DNA of 64,000 nucleotides from NCBI GenBank assembly GCA_004026145.2, contig CP034990.1:5518976-5582975 (forward strand), in the 5' to 3' direction. A program made the position numbers and the translations under genes. The notes beneath the pieces were generated by a model, which saw nothing but the letters and a program-made list of their open reading frames with translations, was not told the origin of the DNA and searched no databases. The DNA comes from Takifugu bimaculatus. Lineage: Eukaryota > Chordata > Actinopteri > Tetraodontiformes > Tetraodontidae. Positions 45,319 through 57,200 of the stretch are shown here, piece after piece (position 1 is the stretch's first letter; the number at the start of each line of letters is the position of its first letter).

Positions 45319-45452
45319 TAGGTCGTCTAATTATTAGGTTAATATCTTAGTTATGTTGCTATAGGCCAAGGCTGCCCCGGGATTCTGTAAAGCGCCTCGA
45401 AGCAATTTTGTTCGTAACAGACATTATATGAATAAAGATTGCTCTGATTTGA
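45319..45452 (+). repeat. Dispersed repeat, copy A (short)
   Basis: Shares GGTCGTCTAAT..ATTAGGT and the tail AAAGCGCCT..GAA.CAATTTT with the reverse complement of the copy at 59934-60570. It ends ATGAATAAAGATTG.TCTGAT, like a SINE-type tail. Confidence 0.65.
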
Positions 45453-45455
45453 TGC

Positions 45456-46650
45456 CTACTTCTGTGTCCAGTCAACCAAGCAGATGTTGATATGGTAGCT
45501 AGTGCTCATGAAAACTGATCAACTGATTAAAAGGATGAATGACTAGTAGATAACCAGTTCCACAGACTGCTGCATGGGATCTGATTAGATTTTGAGGAAT
45601 AGATTAACAGCTAGTCCTTTGGTACAAAAACTCTAAAATAAGATTTGTTTACTTAGCCGCGTTGCTTTAGACCTTTGCGAAACCCTTCTCGCGTTGCTCT
45701 GAGATAAAAACTGAACAGCATCATTTCCAGTAACCCTGCACTGGCAAGGCAGCAGATGAGTTTTTAGGATGACAGTAGCTATCAGAAAACTCTGTTACTT
45801 TATGTTCAAGGGCAGCAGAAAATTCACCAACGTGTCAATGACTGGTTGCAAAGTAAGAAATTTACAGTTTTGCATTTGGTAAACAGAAAAAGAAAAATAA
45901 AGACTATAAGGCATGTTGAAGGGGGAAAAAAAATCAGATTTATTGCAAAACAAAATCAAGATCTACATAAATTTGCAAAGATCTAAAATTCAATCTGCAG
46001 AAATAGGAACAGCCAAAAACATAAGAGAACATGTAAGGGAAGGGGAATGCTGGCAGTCTGGCATGACCACGCCTGAACAAAGGAACATCTGCCAATTCAG
46101 GAATTACATGGATTCAAATGCAACATGGCACAGGTGAGGGACAGTTGAGACACGACCGGTGGGAGTGATCAGGATGATCAAGAGGGAAGACCAGGAGAAG
46201 CATAGGTGTGGGAAACAATACTGGAAAACCGAACGACCCACAGGTTCCGACACCTGCTCAGTGAAGTCAGTCTGGTCGTCCTGCTCTCGGCCGCTCCGCA
46301 TCAAACTCTGCAGGTGAACTTCTGCACGAGTCAGTCAAGCGAAGAATTACAAAGCTCACTTTAATAAAAGTGGTTTACACTCATGCAGTGTTTGACGCAG
46401 TTATGGCAACAGAGATGACCCAGGAGAGCCCAAAGATTCCTGTTAAGGACCTACAAGAGTCCTACATTTCAGTTTTTGCACTCTGGTTCCCAGTAAGACA
46501 GATAGCACACATTCAAGCCAACTGTCCATTATTACCAAATACATATAATGATTAACACCATCACAGAGCCACCATACTAAGAACTTGGAGAGTGCAGACC
46601 TCCACCAGGCAGGTCATTTCCCCACATATTATAGCTTATGCCCTTAGGAT
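45456..46650. other. Gene-free interval, no clear content
   Basis: AT-rich DNA with short frames only. The words gagagtgcagacctcc near 46592 resemble the end of a repeat known to me from fish genomes, apparently interrupted by the Tc1-like element to its right. Confidence 0.35.
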
Positions 46651-46652
46651 AG

Positions 46653-47183
46653 TATATACCATCACCAGCCACTTGTCAGCCAATCACATGACCACAACTT
46701 TGGCATGTAGATGTGGTCCACACAACTTCAAACTGAGCATCAGCCCGTGGAAGAAAGGGGATTTAAGTGACTTTGAGTGTGACCTGGTTGTTGGCGCCAG
46801 ACGGGCTGAGCATTTCAGATTTACACGCCCAACACGTACAGGGTTGACAGAGAACAGTTGGCAAAAAGGGCAAATATCCACTGAGCATCGGTTGCCTGGA
46901 TGAAAATGCCTTGTGGTAAGAGGAAAATGGACAGACTGGTTCTTGACAGAAAGGCAACAGCGACTCAAATAACCACTTGTTACAACCAAGGTATGCGGAA
47001 CACCATGTAAACACAGAACACGGCCAACCTTGAAGACGGGCTACAGCAGCAGACAACCCCAGTGCCACTCAAGTCAACTAAGAACAGTAAAGTGAGGCTA
47101 CAATTTTGTACAGGTTCACCAAAACTAGACAATAGAAGACTGGGGGGAAACGTTACCTTATAAAGTGGCCGGTGTGCATATAC
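46653..47183 (+). mobile_element. Internally deleted Tc1-like DNA transposon
   Basis: Starts near TATACCATCACCAGCCACTT and ends with the inverse TAAAGTGGCCGGTGTGCATA, imperfect terminal inverted repeats. The left part translates, with frameshifts, to a Tc1-type DNA-binding region: KKGDLSDFECDLVVGARRA, then RKATATQITTCYNQGM. Sequence up to about 47160 follows the same family, but the DDE catalytic region is missing. Confidence 0.8.
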
Positions 47184-47996
47184 AACCAGTAGTAATAGAA
47201 GGTTACATAACCTAGAAGGTTGCTTTATGATCAAGGCCTGGCTTTGATCCTGGCATATGATCTTTTGAAAAAAGATCAAAAAAGTGCAGAACATCAACAG
47301 AATTCCATCGTCTGTTCCTTGGCCCATTGTCAATGTTTCCTGAAAATTTCATCTGTTTTGCTATCAAACGGGTGTCCTTGACGCAGGCAATCAAAAAATT
47401 ATGTCCATCAATTCTCAAAATAGACACATTTGTAATGCATTTTCTTAATACTGTATACATAATTTAGCACCATTTACCTCACCCAATCTGGTATTTTCAT
47501 TTTGACATGACTAAATTGGAGCCTGCTGGTTCTGTTATTTCAGATTTTCTACCGAATGAAAAACTTTTGCCTTCTGGTCGTCAAGGGAACGCGCTTTCCC
47601 ACCGGTGATTGACAGTACAGTAGCAATAAGAATGTAAAGAGGGAGGGCCAGGGTGGGCTCTATGTGACGCCTACAGGAAATGAGTTTCTTGAGTCTGCGT
47701 CGATGCTGTTTGCTCAAAAACCCAAGGAACCGTCGCTCTCTGCACCTCCACAGCTTAGGCAATTATCAACATTAAAGACATACAAAAGAAATAAAGAAAT
47801 CACCGATGGATTAAATACCCCCTAATCCGGTTCCAGTGTCATGTTGCAATGAGCACGGATCAAATCCGCAATCCCTGACAAAATGGGATCAACGCCCACC
47901 ATGATAAAACAAAGTTTATACGTCCAAACTTCAACCTCCCCGCCGCGCTCCCAACAAGCGTACCTGGAATAAGGTGGCGCTTTCACCGCGCCGTTG

Positions 47997-48008
47997 TGCG
48001 CATGCGCA
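47997..48008. promoter_or_regulatory. slc7a10: NRF1 palindrome in the slc7a10 promoter
   Basis: TGCGCATGCGCA, a perfect 12-bp palindrome matching the NRF1 consensus, 104 bp upstream of the start codon in a CpG-rich stretch that continues through exon 1. Confidence 0.55.
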
Positions 48009-48111
48009 CGTCCTCCCTGATCACGGAGATACAAGAGCAACCTTGAAATCAGTGGATCAGTGCATGTGAGCCGGGCCGTGGTGGACGAGACACTTTCTTT
48101 CGGCGGGGGCG

Positions 48112-48214
48112 ATGGAGGAAAAAGCAAAACGGGAGGATGGAAACTCTCCCAAGAGCGACAGAGTCACTCTGAAGAAAGAAATAGGGCTGTTAACGGCGTG
48201 CGCTATCATAATTG
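48112..48214 (+). CDS. slc7a10: slc7a10 coding exon 1 (residues 1-35)
   Basis: ATG in good context (GGCGATGG). Encodes a charged tail, SDRVTLKKEIGLLTACAIII; donor GTGAGT. Confidence 0.93.
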
Positions 48215-51200
48215 GTGAGTGAGGTCTCCCATCGTATGTCAACCACGTTGTTTTTTAAGGAGGAAGGAATCCAGGGGGAAGCGTGAGACCATGACTTTGT
48301 AACTCGGAAAGAGGCGAGGACAACTGTTGACTTGTGTTCAGAAGTGACGGTGTCACCGCGCACAAAAGCAGCCAGCCACGGTACCGGGTCGAGGTTGTGT
48401 TTAGGTCCTGGGCTCATTTTAGATCGCAGGAGGCTAAATGAGTCTTAAACTATATTAATTGTCGTGATTAGACACAGCTGCGGAGAAGAGAGCGCGCGAT
48501 GGCCAAAGTCAGAAAACGCGTTTACGCGCGGATGTTTCCGCCTCCAGGTTCCGTTTGACGCGGCTCGGGGGGTTGCGATTCTGGTGTATGAAACGTTGCA
48601 TCAGTCGAGATGTTCTGAATATGGACATGCCTACGTGGCTGATTCGCGTCATGGTGAAGTTCAAAAGATTTGGGGCTCCGCGTTGGGTTTTTTTGTGCGC
48701 GCCGCTTGAGCAGGAAGAGTGCGAGTGGAGAAATCTGCCGGGCTGAACGCTCTCTGCCACGCTGTCCTCAAAGTAACTGCGAGCTGCTGCAGAATGAAGA
48801 GATTTCACTCAAATACCAAGCTGTCGGAGCCGTTTTGGTACAGGAAGCTGCAGTGCTGGGGCTTTCCTATGCGGCATCATACCTCGTGCGTTCAGCAGGA
48901 CAGTATGCATCGTCCCATTTGCACCATTACACTAGGAGGAAAAAAGTCTACAACTTTAATGGCCTCCTTCCATAAACCCAATAGTGGATCTGATCCAGCA
49001 TCCGAGTTGGCGGCATCTGTTGCCTTCTTTAATAGGGTTTCCGACCCAACCTGTTCACTCGAATTGTGCGATTTAGCAGATTCAGAACCGTCACTATTGA
49101 GTCGGATAATTTCACTTCTATTTGTACCTTTTTAAACTAGATCTTCCAAACGAATTTATAAAGGCGAGACACACAAATGCATTTGCTTTACATTAGAAAT
49201 ACAAATTCAGAGTTGGTGGTGGGGCCTTCACAGGGCGGAACAGACTCAGTAGGAACAACCAATCATGCACATTCATGCGTCAGTAGTGAAAACCCCACCA
49301 CCACACACACACACACACACACACAAAGTGAATTATGCAGTACTTTAAAGCATCCTAAGTGCTCTGCAGTAAGATGAGCTGTTAAAGGTTTCTGGCTTAC
49401 TGTGGAACATAAAGGTCACAACAAGCACCAGAAACAGCAATAACCCTTCAGAAGACAGTGTTTCTTTCATGCCACCTGTCCCTCCTCACCTGCGGGCTGT
49501 TTACACCCTTTTCTCGTTTACTCTGGCAGAACTACCGTAGTTGAAATCCTTAATGTCATCAGGAGATTTTTGCTTCGGACTCACGGCTGTCGTTTCAGAA
49601 CCGCGGCTGCTGGTAGGCAGCGGGTCGGTAGGACTTCACAGTCCCGGCCGCTGTGCCAAACCCGATGACATAACAAACATAACGCAAGTATTATGTAACA
49701 ACACTGCATCTCACCACAGCCTCCACAATCAATTCTGACAGTGATAAATGTGCCCTCAGCCCTCCGCCTCCTCTCCCACTGCATCATTACAAAGCATCTT
49801 TAGCTGCTTTGGCCTCCCTCAGTGAATGAAATGATTCCGGGGGACAGATGGAGACGCGTTTGAAAATTCTCCTCCTGTCCCAAAGCAGCGAAAAACAAGT
49901 TTTGCTTGAACAGCTGCCGACAGTTTACTTCCCTCTGTTAGTTTTTGCTTGTCTGTTTTTTTCCCCTGCGTGTAGGGGGGGTATTTTTTAGCCTGCGCTT
50001 TAGCCACGTGAACCACCAGGGAACCTTTTTAGGAACAGCAGGCCATGTTTCTCTGAGACCACAAGGCCTCAATAGAAAAGAAATCATGGTCCTACCATAT
50101 TTGGGTCATTTTACAGGACTTGTGTTGCTCATATTTCGTGTGCTGTCTGTCCTGATGGCTGTCGTTGCTGCTGCACAGCTACTGGAGCCTGTGCTGCAAT
50201 AAGGTGTTATAAAACGGTCACGATGATGAAATTCCTGAGAGATTGTTGAGATTTCTTTTTGACTTACTTTCAGGTTTCGCAGGTTCGCTTGCTTTTGATT
50301 TGATTATTCAGTGATGAGTTGCTTGATCATAGGTTGGCAACCATGCGGGAATTATGGCATCTTGGAGGTTTTCTGGAGTAAATATTGCATTGACCTCTTG
50401 ATTTAGGAGGCACGTTCGTGGAGGCGCCGTTTGCTGCCACACAGTCTGCGCGTGCTTTCGCAGGTGTGCTCGCGCCACAGTGTAAAATCCACTTTGCTCG
50501 ACTGAGGGAAAGTTGACAGAATCACGCAGAAGTGTGTGGAAACATCCTTTCATCTGTTGTAATTCTTCTCGTTCACAACACGACGTGCACAGTGATGACT
50601 CGATGCGAACAAAACGCAAATCTCTAAAGATTTCATTTAGTGGTGGGAAGGTTTTAACAAGCCCCTCGGGGGTTTCCTGGCTTTGCTTTTATTCCTTTTT
50701 GAAAATAAGAATTTGTTTTGCATCTCCCACCTGGTGTTTGAGCCCGGTGGGGGGAGGGGGGCGTAATATGAGAGTGTGTTTGTGTGATCATGTGGCCCAA
50801 AGGCAAGTTTTAAAATGTGTATTGTAGTTATGACACACTGGCCAGTCAAACTGTCCAACAACACTAACCACGTGTACCATTATCTCCTCAGGAAACATCA
50901 TTGGCTCAGGAATATTCATCTCCCCCAAGGGTGTGCTGGAGCATGCGGGCTCTGTGGGGCTGTCGCTCATCGTCTGGGTTTGTGGAGGAGGGATCTGTGC
51001 TCTGGGTTCCATGTGTTACGCTGAGCTGGGTGTCACCATTCCCAAGTCTGGAGGAGATTATTCATACGTGACGGAGATCTTTGGAGGCCTTGTGGGGTAA
51101 ATAGTGTTCTCATACACATAGTCGTTTCAAGGTATCTGATTTGGAAGCTATCAGAGTCCAGACTGAGCTTGTGCACAAGGAGGTTGGGTTCATGTTTAGC

Positions 51201-54200
51201 TGCCTGGAACCAATCAGCCTCAAAGGTCTCAAGACAGTTGTGTGATCATTCAGAAGCCTGTAAATGTCAAACATGACCTCTGTTACAGCAGCCTGCAGGC
51301 AGGCCCATGTGGCTTTCTTTTAATTAGCCCTGTAATAATAACACAACAATAATGAGATGCTGCATTGTGTTTATTTGAAGATTCTATTTGATATTCAGAG
51401 TGTGTGGAAGGGGCTGGAGTTGACAATGACTCAGACTGGCTGTGTTCACCTACAGGCTGTGGGAGGCTGCAGACTTTGCGGAGGTGGCACATGTTACTTT
51501 TATGAGCCTTTCTCATTGGGTTTAAATGTCAAATGGTTACAGTAAACCCCAAATCTGAATTTTACTAAAGGTGAGCTCCCAATATGATATTTGTGGCGGT
51601 TCCTCTGCACTATGGAAGGATTATAATAAATCATTTATTTGATCTTTGTTGGCCATATTTTATTTCTAATGAGGGTTCCAGGGATGTCTGGAGCCATATT
51701 TCAGCTGTCGACCAGAAATTTCCCGTTTTTCTTGATTTTAATCTTTATTCTTTATTTATTTTTTCATTTTTTTAAATGAAGAGACTGACAACCTTTGACC
51801 TCATTATTGTATCAATGCCATAAAGGCCAAAGCCTGAACTATAAATGAAAAGCAAACAGAAACTCAGCCTTTTATTATTGCGACCATGAAGATTATTAAA
51901 CTGAAGCAGCAGCTCGTAATGTGTGTGTGAAATCTGTGGTTAATTTCAAGCTCAAGTTTTAGGTGGAAAGAGGAGTCGTAGTTTTCCACCCCTCAAAACT
52001 CCAGTCGGAAAAAAGCAAAACCAAGTCTCTGTTGTGTTTTGTCTCTTTCTTCCTGTAGATTTCTGTTGTTGTGGAGCGCCGTCCTCATCATGTATCCGAC
52101 CACACTGGCTGTCATCGCTCTCACCTTCTCCAATTACGTCTTACAGCCGGCCTTTCAGAACTGTCTGCCCCCATACGTTGCCACCAGGCTCCTCGCCACC
52201 ATCTGTGTCAGTGAGTAGATGATTGACGTCTTTCAGGAAGCCGTCTTGGCTCTTTTGTTTACAGTGATTACAGGTAAAAGTTGGGAAATCACACTTGTGA
52301 CTGCAGGCAAAGCTTGAATTTGTGAGGGCAGGGCGGCATCAGTGAGCAAACGGTGCCCGCTGGAACTATTACATGTCTTCACTTGTCAAGCTTGTTGGTA
52401 TCTGGTGTGCAGAGTTCCACAGAGTTGAAATTTTACCCAATACCTTAACGGCGGGCGTCGGGGCCCGTTCTTCTACCCCTTCTGCTACCTTCTTGTTTTT
52501 GCTGCTGAGCCCCTCTCTGTACAGTTGGATGCTGTGCATGAGAAGGCTGGCAACCCCCACCTTTCAAAAGCAGTCCCAGTATTTTCTGTTTTTATTCAGG
52601 AATTGGTGTGTTTCCAGGGATTTCCAAGCTGTTTTTAAGGAGGGCCAGACTTGCAATCTGCCACCCACCTGGCCCATAGGATTTAAATACAAATGCAGTT
52701 TTATAAAAAAGCTATGACAACAATTGTTCTTGGCATGGGAATAGAAAAAAGTGCATGAATAAGCAGTCTCCCAATAACCAGCTTCATTAAGTCACTGAAG
52801 TGACTTGCATATATTTAAATCAGCACAAAACTTAAAAGACCCAGAAATTGCAATATATTCAAGGATGACCTAATGGGTAACTTCCTGTTGCTAAGGTGAA
52901 GGGTGATACAGTGGATGAAATGCATTAAACGTCACACAGGTTTGGAGGGGGGGGCTCGGTCTTATTTAGTGGTTTTTACAGGCGGTTTTTACAGAGTTCA
53001 GAGACGTGTCTGCAGGGATACGTGGAGCTTGGTTTATTTTTAGACTGATACTTGCTTTACTGAAGGTGGAGTCTATGCTAACTCATCAGAAACCCCCCCC
53101 CCCCAAATTTACACAGGACAACGCGGCGGTGCATGACGTCTGCGTCATGGTAACCTGAACCAGTCATCCTGCTCAGTGTTTGGCTTGTAACGACACCATT
53201 GTGGCACGTGTTGTGAGCATTCCACAAGTGGGTCAGCTCTCTCTGGAGAACGCGCTGCCGGCCTAGATTTAATGGAAACTACGGCAGTTCACACGGAACA
53301 GATCATACCAGAGTGTAGTACACCTGGTCACACGATTTCAGCTTTTATAAATGTAAAGGATTAACAAACGCAACAAAAATCCTGACAAGAACAGGAAGCT
53401 GTGTACACATAAACTACTCTCTCATAATTGGAGGGCTGTTGGGACCAGTCGGCCAAACTTGAGCTTTCTACAGAAGCAGCTTTCACTCAGATTACAGCGG
53501 TTATTCAGGCTGCTGACAACTCCTGCTGCAGGTTGTTCTGTTCTACTGGAATATTGTGTCCACGCCTAGCAGGTTAGATGTGCAAGCGCTTGTGGTTATT
53601 TGTAGGGATGTCTTGATCACATTTTTTTTATATCGAATATCTGCCAATACCAAGTCCCATCAAGTGTTCTTCCATCAATCTTCCATCAAATCTCCTCAAT
53701 TGACAGGAGTCATGCACGCAATAAAGCTGCCGTTCCGCTCCACAATATCGCTCATTCCACTCGATATGGTGCGATGCCTTTATTTATCCAGGGGGTCCCG
53801 TTGAGGTACAAAGACCTCTTATTCAAGGGAAGCCTGGCCAAGACCAGAGCTTAATGTGTGACATGTTGGAGCAAATTAAAACGGACATCGCAGAACAGAT
53901 TAAAGTTAATTCGGTTCATCTTTGGTTAGATCGTATCTATTACAATCAGAATTGCTTCTAGGTGCTTTACAGAAACCCAGGGCTAGGAAAAACTCCCCTT
54001 TTAACAGGAGGAAACCTTGAGCAGGACCGTGCTCATACGGTGGGACCCTCCTGCTGATGGCCATCCGGGAAACAATAGTAATTATGCGGTGGTGTAGAGT
54101 TCAGCAGGGCAGCGAGCTAATTAGGGAGAAAAATTAATTTTAAAACGAGCAAGCATGATTGAAATCATGCAAAAGCTTCCTGAAAGGCAGGGAGATGTGT

Positions 54201-57200
54201 TCCTTCCAGTTCCGAGTATGCTGATGTGACATCTTAACAGGAAGAAACACAAATCATTATGCAATAAATCCTCTATTACAGCTGGCAGCCAAATCCAGAC
54301 ACTTTACAATGTGACAAAAACCAAAATGTAGCAAGGCTTTACTGAAAATACACATAACTTACACAGCCTAGAACTACAACACATAAAAACAGCTTTGTCT
54401 TTAACACTAAGGCGAGTTTAGTTCATCAAATGTTGCCCCCCCCCCAACCCGCCTCCTAAATCTGCTGCCACAAACATTAATTTAATTTAGTCTGCTCTCC
54501 GTGCTGTTTGTTTCAGTCATCTGTTGGTTAATATGATCAGTTTGGCTGCTCTCAACAGTCCGACTGAGCTAAGGTTACTCCTGGTAAACATCAGCGGAGA
54601 AGAAAACAATCACGGAAAAAAGGGTTTTGCTCTTTGATTAAGAAACATTGAACCATGTCACATATGGGAGCATTTCCTATGAAAAATTAATAAATGTAAT
54701 GACCAAAATATGCCAGAAATCTTTCCCAGCAAAACCATCCCAGCTGACTGTAGACAACTGAATATCGTGGCTGGGGGATAGAGCAGCACTGAGATAGCTA
54801 CAGCCATTTTCATCTTCTCATGTACTGTTGTGCACTATTCCTGGCCTCTAATATGATCAGTGTTGACATGCTGGAGTGTGGAGTTGTGTATTTAAATAGC
54901 CAGTGGTCAAAGTGCGTGCCGTGTATGTCTGAGAGGATAGCTGGTTCAAACTTGTCTGAACTGGATGGAGAAATGGGCCATGGATGGGAGAGGGATGTGA
55001 GTGTACGGCTGTGCTGGGTTAGCATTTGCACACCAGTAGACCTCCACTATTTTTGGCAGCAGAATGTTACATATGCTGCCCGTTAAGTCAGGTGCTTATT
55101 TCGTGCGCGTGTCGGCCTCTGTGCATATTAGTACAGCATGTGCCAGTGTTGTAATATCATAAATGTTCCCAGCTTTTTGTTGGCGCTAATTAAGGTTTGT
55201 GCGTCTCGCTTTGCGACGCTCCAGGCAGCGCACATCATGGAAACGGGAACCAGCCAGGACGCCGCGCACGTGAACAACTGGGCAATATTGCTGTCCAGCT
55301 GCCACCCCGTTTGACCTCTTCGTGCTTCCCACTGGCTGCTTGCTGCCACCTCCCTCCCTCATCCGTGGTCTGGATCAGACGCGTGACATCAATGTCAGCG
55401 TGCCAGAGTCAACACATGTCTTCATTGTCATTTGTCGGGCATGTGTTTGCGTACGTACGCTGACAGGAAAAGTCTGGCTGTGTGTAAGAGACTATTCTGA
55501 TCAGCAGCAGCAGCTTTGATCGCCGTTTAAAGCTGGTTTTTCATGAGGGAATGTTCCTACACTTTACTCTTCTCCCTCCCCCTCGTCTCCTCTCTCTCAT
55601 GCAGCTCTGCGTAGGCTACACAGAAAACCAGCTCTTGAGTTCAACATCTGGAATGCTCTCCGGTTTTAAGGATGACAGTCCTGCAAAGGAGCTGAAAATA
55701 TGTTTATGTAGAGAGGAATTCAGCTGGAAACTTTCCACTCGTGCCCGTGCAGTTTTAGTCATTGATTTACTTTGTACATTTAAACTTTTTTGTATTTCTT
55801 TTTTTATTGTCAACGGTATATAAATGGATGTCGTTTTCTGTGAGATGGTTGCACTTACAAGTGTCATATCGGGGTTTTAAGGATCTACAAACCCCCAGAC
55901 AGACTCTTAGTTCACACATAAGACATTTGACATCTGAGGGTCTGGCTGGGATGAAGGGAGGGGGAGAGATAACCCGACAACTGTGTTCTGGACTTGGGTC
56001 TGTGACGCTAAAAAGCAGCACATCCTCACATTTAAGAAGAGTAAGAATGATACATTAACTAATCAGCTAAACAGGATTATCCAGCCAGACTACATTAACT
56101 GTCCCCACATTTCTGTGCTCACGTGGATTTACTGTAATCTGCTATGGTTTAGCACTTGTGGGATGGATGAGACTGAGGGTTTTTGGCAGTTTAGTGACCA
56201 GATCCTGGACCAGTGGGAGGCGTTCCTGAGGTTAAAGCCCCCTATAAATCTGCACAAAGTTGGGATCAGAATCCATTAAGAGTAAAAGCAGTAATTAGTT
56301 TAGTATTCTGGTGCTGAGGTGGCCTTCAATGGGAGCTGTGGCAGCAAGACACAGATTTACCTGCGCTGTCACAGTCAAAGCACACTGGCACCTCCTTCCT
56401 GTCAGGGTTAACAGTGGGAGGGGGGGCACATGAACACAGGAACGGAAATGCATGCAACACCTCGAGGGTGACTGACTATAAAACACTGGGGGTTTTAGGC
56501 AGGGGAAAGCTATGCTCGGTGCCACCAAAACCTCCTGCCAAAAATTCACGTTGCCGTGTGTGTAAGTGTGCGCGCGCACGTGCACGCAAACGCGCCCAGC
56601 TGAAGTGGTCTCTTCAGTTTGTCGTAGAAGGAGGTAGAATGAAATGGGTGAGCACGATGTCAAAGAGGCCCTGTGAGAGTATATAGCACTGCCAAGGCCA
56701 ACTCATCCATCCATCATCCATCCACAGGAAGAGGGTGGCGAAGCGGCTGAGGTTCTGGACACCACCACCACCCAGTCCACAGCACAGCCTGCTCCACTAA
56801 GGAGCTGTGAACCTCCAAACGCTACGCCAGAGGTCTCGTCCCTGTCAGGCAGTGAGATTCAGGACGTGAATCACAAACGTGATTTGGAACAAAGGCAAAA
56901 TTGACTGCAAATGTGTTACATCATTAATTTAGAATGCGAGAACGGCTCTCTTTTCTTTATGGAGCAAATGGTTTGTGATAATGACCCTGGTACCCCATGA
57001 TTGGACAATAGGTCGGAGCCTCATTTCCAGGGACTTTCCCATGGAGACATTGTTGTATGACATAGCAGTTGGCACGCTCACAATTTCTGGTTCCTCTTTT
57101 TCAAGTGAAACCACCACCCTGCATTCTACAGGAAGTGTTCCTTAACTGGTGACATTGAAGAGAGTGTTTGTGCATGTGTGTGTTTGCGTGCATGCATGTG

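Noticed and set aside
53604..53670. Text resembling a degraded hAT end (gggatgtcttgatcac)
   Set aside because: Single end, too short, and no matching partner end found.
56295..56686. Overlapping frames of 90-122 codons on both strands in slc7a10 intron 3
   Set aside because: No domain, no splice logic with slc7a10 exons 3 and 4, which join in phase without them.
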